Of a DNA stretch of 64,000 nt, positions 14,044 through 26,063 are shown piece by piece. Source of the DNA: Entomortierella parvispora (taxonomy: Eukaryota > Mortierellomycota > Mortierellomycetes > Mortierellales > Mortierellaceae); the NCBI GenBank assembly GCA_963573315.1, contig OY752148.1, positions 1,851,263 to 1,915,262 on the forward strand, in the 5' to 3' direction. The notes under the pieces are model-generated. The model saw nothing but the letters and a program-made list of their open reading frames with translations. It was not told the origin of the DNA and did not search any database. The translations under genes were made by a program, and so were the position numbers. Every line of letters starts with the position of its first letter. Position 1 is the stretch's first letter.

Positions 14044-14858
14044 TGGACACAAGACGACTTGATTGGGATGGTCTTGGGCGAATGACTGAATGAGGGGGGG
14101 AATGAGGGAGGGGTGCTCTGGACTGGAACTGGAAACAAAAGAGGGGGATCCGGCTTTGAAACGAGCAAGAATAAAGAGAAAGAAAGAAGAGGGAAAGCAT
14201 CACAGGAGAAGCCTTGCTCGCTATTTATTGATTTCCTTGAGAGAAAAAAAAAATAGTCTTCGGCCCCTGCTGCCAATCAACCAAGGCAAATTGCATGTGG
14301 ACTCCGAGTTGCAGAGATACCGCAATGACACGCCCAACTCTCCCACACTGCACCCTTGGCTTCCTTCCCATTCTCGGCCAAGAATCCGTGCAGGTGGCAC
14401 CTTGCCTTGCAGGCGTGTGCAACCAAGAATGCCCTTTTCATGCGCGCAGTGGCCAGCCGCACAACAAAGTTTGGAAAAGATGGAAGGATCTTCTTCTTTG
14501 GACAAATCCTATTTTGGTCAATGGCCGCTCCAGCACAGGAAGGGCGTCTTCGTGGATCAGAATTGATAATTTCTTGAATTTCCCGAAAGCCATTTTTCTG
14601 TCCGATGCCGAGCAGGAGAGTGCCGCTCTCTGTTTGTTTGGGGTCCGGTTCCCAGGAAGAACGACAGCGGGTAATTTACACAGTGGAAACGTGTCCCAAC
14701 AAAAGATATCCCTCGCATTGAAGCCCATTCTTGTTGTTCTTTCGTAGTGTTCTCATCGTTCCACTCTAAGATTGATTGTTTATTACTGTACTTTCTTTCT
14801 CCCTAGGTTCTCTCTGCCTCCCGTCCACCTTTGGCCCCGTCATTCGGAATGCGGCAAC
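14044..14858. other. Transporter promoter and annexin 3' flank
   Basis: No coding gene seen; several overlapping short frames lack family signals. On the minus strand an AATAAATAG TATA-like element near 14222-14232 lies about 180 bases before the transporter start, with a CT-rich leader between them. Confidence 0.45.
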
Positions 14859-16242
14859 TTAGATTGTCTGGTTAATAAGATGGCAAACAAGATGACTGTA
14901 GAGTCCCGAGGTGTCTCCCTACGCAGCAAGAAATATAAACGCTTTAGTGAATTGCCGCACCCCTTCCCCACTGAGTACATATGAAAGCGCCTTCCTCGGG
15001 TGCCACTTACACGAACGCGGTCAGCCAAGGTGCGACCATAGTCCACATGGTATGCGGCCTTGACCTTGTCCATGACCTTGCCACGGTTTCGAATCACCAG
15101 TCGCGAGAGCTGATCCTCATTGGTGCCCAATCCGGCCATCGACTCTTCCAAAAGCAATGAAACATGGCGCGCAGGGTCTGCTGCCTGCATGATGGCAAAT
15201 AGCAAGACCTCAACGTTCTCTCCCTTGTGTTTAAAAGTCTTTTCGATCGTCGTGACCACATGATTGTTCAAGTAGTGGGCATTATAGGATCGAACAAGGT
15301 CGCCCAGTTGAGCCGTTGTCAACGAGGCTGCAACGTTCAGCAAGGCAGGGACGTCTTGTGCCTGTAAGAGTTTGTTCAGGTTCTCAATCGCGCCTTCCTT
15401 ATTCTCCAATGGCTTGTCTTCCTTATCCTACATGCAGGTGCCGGTGATGATCCGTACGATTTATCAATTAATTTTTTTTTTTGGCCACATAACTCGCCAG
15501 ATCGCTACGAACAATTAAGATGTCAGAACTCGTACCTGCATAATGGCTGAGAAGAAGGTCTTGAGAACATCATCGTGGCAGTGGGAGAGGACGTGTTGTT
15601 TTAAATCCGACTTTTGCACTGCGGTAAAAGCCTCGTGGAGCTCGCGAAGGTCCTCGGGTGTCCTTCCAACCAAGATCTATTTTGTTTTTTTTTGAGAGCG
15701 GCAATCCGGCGGGACAAGTTATTTTTTTGTAAACATGCCAACCCTGTGGTTGAGACAGCGTGCGTGAGGGAGAGAGAAAGATAAAACATGACAGTGTACT
15801 CAACGAACCTCGCAAAAGACTTGGATAGGACTGTCCTTCTTTCTCAGCGATTCATATGTACGGTTAGTCTTGCCGGCCGTGTTGAGGTAGAAGACCTCAG
15901 CTAGAACCTTGTGCTGACAGGCGTGAGCCAAAAGGGATCCCACGCTTCCGATGATTCGCTTGTCAAGCTCAGTCGGAAGATCGACACCGTAGGAGACCCT
16001 GTACTGGCGGGCGATGACGAGCAATTGTTGGTATTCGCGACGTCCTGTTTTTTAATTGAGAGAAAAGTCGTGAATACAAAAGGGGTCCACTTGCCGAAAA
16101 TCGTGACATCCCCGGGAAAGGGGATCAAAAAATCTTTACCAATAATGTTGACAAGCGCCTGTTGGTCAGGAACAGTGGACTCTAGGGCACTATGGATATT
16201 TTGGACGTCGTAAGCGACCTCAGGAGGGACTGTGGGTGTCAT
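14859..16242 (-). CDS. Annexin
   Basis: Five exons (16140-16242, 15809-16044, 15536-15676, 15011-15427, 14859-14918) join in frame into 318 residues, the size of a standard four-repeat annexin. Annexins bind acidic phospholipids in a calcium-dependent way at the cytosolic face of membranes. Repeat 1 starts at DVQNIHSALE, repeat 2 ends with YESLRKKD, repeat 3 begins at NLNKLLQ, and repeat 4 carries the type II calcium loop AGLGTNEDQ with the downstream acidic residue in HVDYGRTLADRV. The last exon encodes DTSGLYSHLVCHLI, matching the usual final helix. The other repeats lack a clear GxGT loop, so calcium binding may depend mainly on repeat 4. The N-terminal tail is very short. Confidence 0.9.
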
Positions 16243-17755
16243 TATTATATCGAGGAGAGAGGTATAGAACGTTTGACGAAAAAGTGCTAAAGCGAGAAAG
16301 AGGAAGGAAATGGAGAATGAATGGAAAGAGAGATGATTCTCGAAAACCGGGCGAACCTGATGGAAAACGAAGAAAAAAAACTGAATGCAAGAGCCAGGGA
16401 ATGAATGTGTCGAAGAAAAGATCATTCCTCTCATTCTCCCCTTTCGACTTTTGGACCCTTCAAACCCCCACTTGCTAAGCGTATCGAAAGCTCCCAGCAT
16501 GTCTGGCAGGAATAGGCGGTAAATATCGGTAATGAGCCCACTTGTCCCTGGCCCCTCCCTCAGTCCAAGCCTCCCAGGATTGTTCTTCAGAACTTGGGAG
16601 CAAGAGAGTCATGGAGTCATGGAGTTTGTGTCCTATTTGGATTTGAAAAGAGAGAAGTGGTCGCACAAACAGGGTCAATAGGTCCAAGGCAAGGCAACGT
16701 TTCACCCAAGCAGAAAGCGCCGTACTCGTACGGCAAAAGGATGTCTACGCAGTGCGGAGCTATCACAGCACGGGGAGCCTCGGTCTTCTTATTTTATTTT
16801 CATGAATATTGTAGACTAGTGTGTATCTACTACAGTACTCAGCATCTGTTGGATGCCTCTCTCCAGACATTGCCTCTAGTGGGACGATTGACACTCATAG
16901 TCAACAGCCATGAATCATCTGTCTTGGGAGAGAGCACGAGAATGACACTGAGTAACTCCGGCAGTAGTTATTTACCCCGGCACCTTATTGCCACGTTTTC
17001 TGCAACAAGAAGTTACTGTGGGACTTGTTAGTTCTTCCTCATGTTGGAACTAGAGTGAGGTCAGATAGGAGCGAGAGAAAGGTATCTCGACAAACTGAGC
17101 CGCCGAGCAGCGCACTGAAAGAATATTTTACTAGACTTCGGATGGAAAGTCATGACGACAACTGGCGTGCACAAGCCGGTGTGAGTCAATTGCATTTTGG
17201 CGTTCATCGGGGCGAAAGAGGTGGAGACGCGTGGATGTCTCCAGTCCCAACCCACGCCGCAAAGGACGAAAGGGGGGCGCCGTGGGCCATTGATTCGTAA
17301 TCAAGCACCCCAAGGTTTGACAGCCAGCACAGAATGCCGGAGAATCAGCAGGCAAAGGAAGGGGGCTGCGTGCGTAGCGTGCGTGCGTGTGTGGTGCGAG
17401 GCAACAGCAGGCGCCCGATCGGACCGTGAGAGGAACAGGAACAGGAACACAGCGGCGAGTCAAAAAAAAAAATTGAAAAAAAGCGAATTAGTAAGAAGGG
17501 GGCTTAAGGGTGCACTCGGATGCGCGTCTCTCGTTCTCTGTCTCACACCTCTCACTTGTCACTTCTGCTCCAGCAGGACACTCTTCTGTCGTTGCGATTC
17601 GCTCCTTTTCATTCTCTTCATCCCCACGCTTCTTTTCCCTTTCCTCCCCTCTCCCTCTCTCTACTTCCCCTACTCTCCCGCTTGTGCGCCCGCCCTCGCT
17701 TCTTTGCCGCTCGCAGAAACCCCACTCAACCCCACTCTCATTCTACTCTAACATC
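16243..17755. other. Divergent intergenic region, annexin / GSH1
   Basis: About 1.5 kb between two divergently transcribed genes, with no ORF showing family features. It should contain both promoters. The last 200 bases before GSH1 are strongly CT-rich on the plus strand (about 17520-17700), forming its leader. Confidence 0.5.
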
Positions 17756-20281
17756 ATGGGATTGTTGTCGCTCGGAACTCCCATGCCTTGGGACGAGGCC
17801 AAAAAGTACGCTGACCACGTCCGCACCCACGGTATCCTCCAGTTCCTGAACCTCTGGGAGGCCACCAAGGACCTGCAGAAGGACTGCCTTCTCTGGGGCG
17901 ACGAGATCGAGTACATGGTCGTTAGCTACGACGACGAGGAAAAGAAAGCCAAGCTCAGTCTGCGCGTCTGGGAGATTCTCCAGCATTTGGCTGAGGAGGA
18001 AGAGGCAGCGAGCCAGGATCCAGCCAAGAAGTAAGTGAGCCGATCTCTTGCACCCGCTGTCGGGTTCAGATCAAAGGATCGTTTTAACAACGCCGATAGT
18101 ACGTCGTTGCTGTTTCTCGATCTAACTCTCATGAGCGCGCACCTGTTTTGATCCTCTCTCGCAATCATCACTTCTGATCAGGCTCCTCGTCAACGCATCC
18201 TGGCATCCCGAGTACGGTCGATACATGTTGGAGGGCACCCCCGGCGAGCCCTACATGGGACTTCCTCGTGATTTGCTTGCTGTCGAACGTAACATGAAAC
18301 TCAGGTACGAGATGGTTTGGCATTCATTCTCCGGAAAACTGGCTGATCGATAACAGAGGAGACAGAAAAACGTTCAGCTTGATGCAGTCGCTACTTGTAA
18401 TACTCTTACTTACACCTCTTTCTCTATTTCTTGCAATAGACGTGAACAAGCCAAGCGCCTTATGAAGCCCAACGAGGTGCCCATTACTCTAACTTCGTTT
18501 CCCCGTCTTGGGTGCGCCGGCGAGGGACTTGTACCCCACCATGAACCCCATGGACCCGCCGCGCGCAGTTTGTTTGTCCCTGACGATATCATCAATGCTC
18601 ACGTCCGTTTCCCGTATGTCAACACTTTCAATTGAGCAGCGAAGCTGCGCACCAAACGACTTGAGCCTTATGCTGAAACCCTGGCTTTTCTTTATTTCCT
18701 CGAAAACTTAGAACCTTGACCGCCAACATTCGCAGACGTCGTGGATCAAAGGTCGCCATCAACACGCCTATTTTCCTTGACAAGAACACCCCCAACCCAT
18801 TCATCGATCCCACTATTCCAACTTTTAACGACTATCCAGAGGACAAAAATGCTATCGAGGAGGGCGCGGCCCTTCCTAATCACATTTACATGGACGCTAT
18901 GGCCTTTGGTATGGGATGCTGCTGCCTCCAAATCACTTTCCAGGCCGTCAATGTGGATGAAGCTCGCAAGATCTATGATCAGATGGCGCCATTGGGACCG
19001 ATCATGCTTGCGCTTACTGCAGCCGCACCCATCTACCGTGGCTATTTGAGCGATGTCGATTGCAGATGGAATGTGATTGCTCAATCTGTAGATGACAGAA
19101 CACCCGAGGAGCGTGGACTCAAGGTAACTTTGGTCACAGAGACATGCCTCCCTTTCCGGAGTGCGAGTTCAGAGCAGCAAGGCTCTTGGAAAAAAAATTT
19201 TGTGATCCGCAAGCACTGAACGTCAAATGACACCATTTTTGCACAATCTTAGCCACTGAAGGAAAACAAGTACAGGATCGCAAAGTCGCGCTATGACTCG
19301 ATCGACTCGTACATCTCGAATGATCCCAAGAATAAGCCAGAGTACAACGATATACCCCTAGTCATCAACGAGGACGTATACAAAAAATTGACCGAGAACG
19401 GCATTGATAACCTCTTGGCCCGCCACATCTCGCATCTTTTTATTCGCGATCCTCTGGTCATCTTCCACGAGCTGTTGGATGTGGACGATAATGAAACCAC
19501 GGATCATTTTGAGAACCTCCAAAGCACCAATTGGCAGACGATGCGCTTCAAGCCTCCACCATCCAAGACGAGTCCCATTGGCTGGAGAGTCGAGTTCAGA
19601 AGCATGGAGATTCAGCTCACTGATTTTGAGAATGCTGCGTTTGCCATCTTCATTGTTTTGGTCACGCGTGCGGTCCTGAGCTTTGACACCAACTTTTATA
19701 TCCCCATCTCCAAGGTGGATGAGAACATGAAGGTGGCCCAGCATAGGAATGCAGTCTTGGACGAGAAGTTCTACTTCCGAAAGTCCATCTTCCCTCAGTC
19801 ACGTCCTGGTACGCCAGCAGCCGGCACTCCCTCTGGATCCCCCAGGGTCTCCCATGCGGCATTGCCCAAGACCGCCGCAGCACACAACCTTCACAACAGT
19901 GGATCTGGGTTCTTGTCTGCAGGACTGGATCGATCAGATGAATATGAGCTAATGACGATTGACGAGATCATCAATGGAAACGCGTCCAAGGGATTCCCCG
20001 GTTTGTTGGGGCTGGTCAACAACTATTTGAACACGCTCAACATTGATATCGAGACCCGCTGCGAGATCAGCAAGTATTTGGAGTTGATCAAGAAGAGGGC
20101 CAATGGAACTCTGATGACGGCGGCAACTTGGATGCGTAGCTTTGTCCAGAACCACCCCGATTACAAGCACGACTCTGTGGTCACAGACAAGATTAACTAT
20201 GATATGGTCAAGATGGTTGAGAAAATCAACAGCGGCGAGGTCTCTGTCCCAGAGCTCCTTGGAAACTTTTCAGTTCAATAA
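17756..20281 (+). CDS. GSH1: Glutamate-cysteine ligase (gamma-glutamylcysteine synthetase)
   Basis: Five exons (17756-18030, 18182-18304, 18440-18613, 18712-19123, 19253-20281) join in frame into 670 residues, typical for the eukaryotic enzyme. It catalyses the ATP-dependent joining of glutamate and cysteine, the limiting step of glutathione synthesis in the cytosol. Signature segments include WGDEIEYMV near residue 48 (metal/glutamate site), [47 protein letters not shown] and [20 protein letters not shown]. All fall in the known order. A Ser/Pro/Thr-rich insertion (about 512-555) precedes the C-terminal helical region. The ATG follows a long CT-rich leader. The stop lies only 122 bases before ORC3. 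Confidence 0.96.
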
Positions 20282-20403
20282 ATTTAGCGAGCCAAGTGGG
20301 CCGTGACTGCGACAAAACTTTGGCAAACATGCATTCTTGAACGCGCATGCAGCATTCCTCCTTCATCAATTTACCCTCGACACGGACAGGCGCCCCGACA
20401 AAC

Positions 20404-23400
20404 ATGGAAGACGAATTCGATGCCCTCGCTGATGTAAAGTTGAAAGAAGATGATTCTCAATTGGAGCTGGAGCGCATTAGGACAGGTTACGACTGCCCCG
20501 TCCAGCTGAAACTCATTTTCTGGAATCTCTTTCCTCCGCTCCATTAGGCCGTCTTTCTGATTGAGCCCAAGGTCGACAACAATAAGAAGGCCAAGGCCAA
20601 GGGAAAGGCACGAGGTACTATATGTGGAGATTTCAGTTTCAAGAATTGGTTGCCATCAATGCGACAACGGATATCTGACCTTCAGTCTCCCTTTTAAATT
20701 CAGGAACAGGCCAGTTGCAAACGGAACAGTTTCGGCTAGATGGGTTCCAACGGCTCAAGGATGTAAATGAACCTTGGGAGGCAACTGAGATCAGACATGC
20801 GCTCTTTAACCGAGAATGGGAACTTATTTCAGCAAGGATCGAGGTACGCATAGATGCTAAAGAGTTTTCATCTCTCCATTTTGAGAACTGCATTAACGTC
20901 TCGATCTGCGTCGGATAGAACGTTATGTTGAACATGAACACACGGGCTCTGACGGCGCTTTACCACTTTGTTGAAAACGCATACAACTCGAGGATAACAA
21001 GGTACCTTAGCAATAACCAATGGTCGTGGATATTCTCTTCGATCATGACGAAAGGCTGTCAATGACTGAATGATCTCACTTTCCTGTATTACTTAATAGA
21101 GCTGTGGTTCCCATCCGAGAGCTTCCCACGGCGCTTGTGTTTGCTGGAATTAATGTGCCGGATCATGACTTGCTCTTTCAACAGATCGCCAAAACACTCT
21201 CATCGCCTACTCCCCCAACACCGACTCATACAAAGGCATGGTCGGCATCAACCATTGATCCAACAGTGGCGGCACTGCCAAGTCTTGCAAACGGAGGCGC
21301 CGAGACGAGCACAGCATCAGGAGCGAAGAACCACGTCGTTATATTGCAGTCCAAGGATTGTCTTAACCTCAAAGGTATACTAAAGTCCATGATTGAGCAG
21401 TTCCTAAGCTTAAACATTCCCGAAGCGTACAACCCACTAGAGGTAAGAAAAAAAAGAGCTCAGGCTGGAGGATTGTCCGCTTTGGAGATGAGCATGATCG
21501 ATTCGCTGACTATGACTGTAATGCCGTTCATAGGGAGGAATGAAGTTGCAGCATTACGATATGGTAGTCCTGGAGCGTTGGTATGAGTCTGTCTATGACT
21601 TGGCTATGGAAGAATCCAGGCGGTCACACTCCACGGTAGAAACAAAGGGGCAATTTCGTGGACCGACACTTGTAGTCATCTTCCAGGATTTCGAGAGTTT
21701 TGATCAAGAGATTCTCCAGGATGTGATTACGATATGCAGCAACTACCAGGATCGTATCCCGTTCGTGTTTTTGATGGGACTTGCGACATCAGTGGATGCC
21801 ATTCATCAAGGACTGTCCACTTCAACCTTGGGTCTATTGCAAACTCAAAAGTTTCAAATGCAGCTGTCATCCGAGTGTTTGTCTGCGATCGTCGATGACC
21901 TGTTTATTCAGTCCAACTCGGGTTTGATGGTGGGACCGATGCCGTTGAAGCACCTTATTGATCAATTCATGCATTGGAACTTTTCAATTGGAGGGTTTGT
22001 CGCCAACCTGAAGGTAAGCCGTTATTTGAGATAAGAGATGAATCTAATTGTGTATCGATCTAACATCCATTGTTTTGCTTCATAGTACATGGTGATGCAT
22101 CACTTCTACGCGAACCCATTGAGTATTCTCGCCGACAGATCGCTGACGGAAGAAAGTGAGGCACTGGGTCTTTTGGAACAAGGGCATTTTGATCATATCC
22201 GCATGAAAATCTCCTTCCAGGCGTAAGTTAACTTTTGGATGAACCTAGAACGCCATCATCTGTTCAAAGTATCTAATTGAACACCTCGTTTTTGTTTTGT
22301 TCCAAATTAATCCCTCTAGGCTTGTAGAAAGCAAACTGGAGACTGACCCCGAGGTAGCAGAGCTGTTGCTCGAGGACGACGAATACTTGTCTCAACAAAT
22401 CCCTCAAATGATCCGAGATCTGGACCGGTACCATCGAGACTTTGCCGTCGTATTCGAGTTTTTATGGTTTCTTCAATCTCGGTTTGATACCTCAATCTTG
22501 AAAAAGTCAAAGAGAGCTCTGTACTTTATGGCCCTCGAAGGTACTCTAGTTGAATCGAGTACAATCACCTTTCTACGGTCGCTTGTTGGGTAAGACGGAG
22601 AACATGGGAAAGAAGCTTGAATGTTTGATCCGCAATTGCCCCTTCGTCGTACTGACAACAGTTTTTTTTTTTACTTTGGTGGACGTCTTGATAGAAAAAT
22701 GAACTCGAACGATATGATGGTTTTTGTGGACGATTGGTTGGAGTTCTTCAGGGATGCACTGGATCTGCAGTCCAAGGATGAGCGAACGGGGAGTGGTGGA
22801 GAGGAATCACAAAGCCCTTTGGCCATGGAGCTATTACTGTTGGAGGGGATGCGAGACGCGATGTCGTCGATTTTGGATATTGTAAGCGAGGATTCGGCAA
22901 CGAGTAGTAGTGAGATTGAGGATAACGAAGAGGTGGAGCATGAAGAAGAAGAAGGTGCCGGCACCTCAACGGTTCATCGGCCCAAGAAGAGAAAGTTGGT
23001 AAGTTTGAACGCAAACGCGATGGAGAGTCGCCAGACAAAGATTGCCGTCAAGACCAGAGAAACTGCCCGGCTACCGAAAGGAGCTCTGGGAAGCTATACC
23101 ATGTTGGTCAAGGATGTAGACGAGACCATTGTGCGACTTGTCAGGTAAGGATCCTCTCCCTTCGCTATGCAATCAAGTCTGAACAGCTTGGATCTTGTTC
23201 ACTCACTGCAATTGTATCTGAAATCGGAAACTACGCACTCTATTAGCACGTATCTAGCACCATACAGGACCATGCCCCTTCACGAACTGCTCTATTATAC
23301 CGACGTGAAGATCCAAGAAAAGGTAGTTCAGCTATATTGAATTAATGTTCCGCCTTTGTGTCTGTTATTCTATCCTTCAATGAGTTTTTAACACCGAATT

Positions 23401-23956
23401 AATTGCACCCTAGGCATTCATGCCCCAACCAAGGGCATCCATCCAAACTGCGCTCGGCCAGCCCGAGGTATACCTAAACTGCGAATGTTGTCCCGCTGGC
23501 ACGGCTGACACCATTTTGCCCACCCAACATGACACCTGCATTCTTTACAAGCTTTACGTCGAGTGCGGACGGATGATCAATTTATCGGACTGGTTCACTG
23601 CTTTTGGAATGATCCTGGAGCGAGGACTGGACGACGAAGCAAACGAGCAGTCGGACGAGGAAGAAGAAGATGAAGAAGAGGAGGAGATCGTAGCTGCTAA
23701 TGGCAAGCGGGGTCGCAGCGCTCGAGCCTCCATGGCGGCCAAGGCCAAGAAGAGTAAACTGGCCAAGATGAAGAAGAGTGCGGCCAAGAAGAAGAAACAG
23801 CAACAACGAAAAGGGGTCAAGAAGCCTACCTTAGACCCAAAACAAGTGCAAGCACGGTTCATTACGGCGGTAGCTGAGCTCCAGTTTTTGGGATTCATCA
23901 AGCCAACCAACAAGAAGACGGATCATGTCATGCGGTTAACATGGGGTTCAATATAG
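20404..23956 (+). CDS. ORC3: Origin recognition complex subunit 3
   Basis: Eleven exons are proposed: 20404-20433, 20548-20614, 20704-20843, 20919-21001, 21100-21442, 21534-22013, 22086-22222, 22320-22589, 22695-23144, 23247-23322, 23414-23956 (about 872 residues). ORC3 binds ORC2 in the six-subunit complex that marks replication origins. Matching segments are AVFLIEPK near the start, REWELISARIENVML, PTALVFAGINVPDHDLLFQQ, VVILQSKDCLNLKGIL, YDMVVLERWYESVYDL, LVVIFQDFESFDQEILQDVI and a C-terminal winged-helix end (ARFITAVAELQFLGFIKPTNKKTDHVMRLTWG). A Lys/acidic linker of EEEDEEEEE and AKKSKLAKMKK sits before it. Exon 1 is uncertain: only the GTAAAG donor at 20434 keeps frame cleanly, while the same frame is open to 20547. 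Confidence 0.88.
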
Positions 23957-25736
23957 ACGAGATGGACGCGACAATATCCAAAGAAAAAAAAAAAGAATAG
24001 AAAGCAATTGCACCACAGATAATATGAGAATATGCAAATTTATTGAATGATGCGGGTATAGAGAGGAGATGGAGTGGGGTATACGGGATGCTTCATCAGC
24101 AAATCCTCTTTGCTGAGTGAGCAGAGACAAACGTCGTCATTGAGTACTTGTGCGCAGTGTCGGGTTCCCCGGATTCAAGGAGAGCAATTGCGAATTGCTT
24201 TAAGGCGTTATTGCGCAGACAGGAAAGTTACTTGTGGAGAAAGAAAAAGAGAGCGATCATCCATCCCATCTTGAACGTTCTTCCGGGACAAGCTGCTATT
24301 GACGAAGGCTGCATGCTTGTTTGTTGCTTGTACTCCTTGCTAGGTTTCGATGAGGCCTTTTTTTTCAATTGTCGACAGGGACAGAAAGAAAAAAAAAGAA
24401 AAAAAAATCGCGCAATGACCATGGGTGATTGATGGAAGTAGGCAAGGAATGCTTCTTTTCCTCGACTCTTGTGGTAGGCGGCAGGACAAAGCAGGAACAG
24501 CCCAGGAGGTAATTGGAGGCAGCAGAAGGGATGAGGAATATTCGTCACTCGATTCATGCAAGGGCTGCTGGTTTGCTTGCTTGACTGAGGGAAATTCTCA
24601 TCCGCTTTCGCTCTATTTCGTCCTCCGCAAGACGTTCGTACTGTACGTGCATAGGCGGATAAAAAGATTTCCCCCCTTCGTTCATTCGCTGAGACCGGCG
24701 GAGTGACCGGGGGCGGGTGACAAAGAGGAGGTTTGTCTTGCTTTTCGAGCCCTCTTTCCATTTCGGGCCGAAATCTGAGGGGGCACGTTGCTGCATGCTC
24801 GATCCTCAGCAACTTGCATCCATCCTGCCCCCCCTCTGCCTCCTCTTTGAGTTGGAAGAGGAGGAGAAGAGACAGGGAGAGAACAGAGAAAGAGAGAGAG
24901 AGAGGGGGTCTTGATTTTTTTCTTTGGTCTGTCGAGATATCCCCGGGAATTGGAAAAAGGCCAGGAGAGGAAAGCAATGCAGAGAGGAGAGGAGATCGAC
25001 CGAAACGGGATCTTGTTTGATCTCTTTTTTGCTCTCTTCTTGTGGAAAATGGAGGGAAGGGGGGACGCTTCCGTCTTTTCCCCTCCCTTCCACCTCTGAG
25101 TCAACAGCCGAGAAAAGAAGACAAAAGGGAAGGGGTGGAAAGCGCCATGCATGTCCTGCAATGATGCTTGCTTGCTTGCTTGCTTGTTTGTTTGTGGATT
25201 CTGGTCTTTGAGCGTCCGCAGGGTGAAGCCCTTCAACCAGATGTGGTTTCCCTTACTGTGCAATTCTTTTACTGCCAAAGAGGAAGATTGTGACACCAAT
25301 TGGAGAGTGTCAATGGGGAGGAGAAGGAGGAAGAGGAGAGAAGGATCCAGGCCGTTTGCTGACTACTTCCCTCCTTTCTAACCTCTCGAAAGCGCCTCCA
25401 ATCCACCTCCCCCCCACACGAGCAATTGCTTTGCTTGTTGTTTTGGCAATTGTTTTTTTTTTGTTGGGTCGAGTTCCTTGTGTTGCATGCTTCAGATCAG
25501 GATGCGACGCAGCAAGGCCCTTTGCTTTTCTGTAGTCGAGAATTGTTGTCGTTGTTGTTGTCGTTGTCGGTATTATCGTCTGCGGCATAGAGGTGCATGC
25601 AACAAGGGTGGCGGATGGTTTGACCCCTGGTGGCAAAGGCGGAGGAGGAGCTCAGTGGGTTGCTGCGGTCCCTAGCAGGTGGTTGCTGTTTGCTGTAGTT
25701 GCTGAAAAGACAAGATCGAGAGTCAAAGGAAGCCTC
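23957..25736. other. Gene-poor low-complexity stretch downstream of ORC3
   Basis: No gene is supported. Several ORFs exist (the longest at 24228-24977, minus), but they are low in complexity and match no family. The plus strand is purine-rich with many GGAGGA/GAGAGA runs, and there is a (GCTT)n run at about 25167-25192. The stretch could include the long 3' end of the small minus-strand gene that ends at 25737, or an untranslated RNA. The sequence alone does not decide. Confidence 0.4.
25167..25192. repeat. (GCTT)n / (GTTT)n short tandem repeat
   Basis: Five GCTT units are followed by GTTT units, inside the gene-poor stretch. Confidence 0.8.
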
Positions 25737-26063
25737 TCAGTGCTGCGGGATGGTGGGAAAGCACATGAATGCACCGTTCTCTTCTTGCAAGTTGTTGTCA
25801 AGGGGTGCTGACAGGGAAGAAGTGGTGGTGGTGGTGGCGGCAGCAGAGGCTGGGAGGGCATCGAGGGAGCTCATAGGGCCCAGTTCTGGGGAGCAAGGAG
25901 GGGTAGGAAGAGGGGAGAAATCCATCTTCTTTGTGGAAGTCTGAACAGGCTCGCTGCTGAGCTTGAGGATGGCCTTCTCGACCACAACGGAGCTATCGTT
26001 GTTGTGGGAGCTGCAGTGGCAGTGGTGGGAGCAAGTGACGATGAAGCGACGGGTGGGAGCCAT
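25737..26063 (-). CDS. Small protein of unknown function, 108 residues
   Basis: This single-exon ORF starts at the ATG at 26063. It has a His/Cys-rich start (CSHHCHCSSHNN), a Pro-rich middle (SPLPTPPCSPELGPM) and an Ala/Thr-rich stretch. It has no signal peptide or membrane segment and no recognised family. The main support for a real gene is its promoter: TATAAAAAGG on the minus strand at 26232-26241, about 170 bases upstream, followed by a CT-rich leader. This is the same layout as the guanine deaminase promoter. The PTPP/SP motifs could be phosphorylation sites, which is only a guess. It may be a spliced or longer transcript extending into the gene-poor stretch downstream. Confidence 0.4.
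   Translation of the reverse strand: MAPTRRFIVTCSHHCHCSSHNNDSSVVVEKAILKLSSEPVQTSTKKMDFSPLPTPPCSPELGPMSSLDALPASAAATTTTTSSLSAPLDNNLQEENGAFMCFPTIPQH

Noticed and set aside
21443-21533. ORC3 exon 5 reading on as RKKRAQAGG into a longer frame
   Set aside because: A GTAAGA donor and CATAG acceptor remove it and restore the ORC3 motif GGMKLQHYDM; reading through loses the frame.
24228-24977. 249-codon minus-strand frame in the gene-poor stretch
   Set aside because: Low-complexity composition, no domain, no promoter-like layout; reported only as part of the gap.
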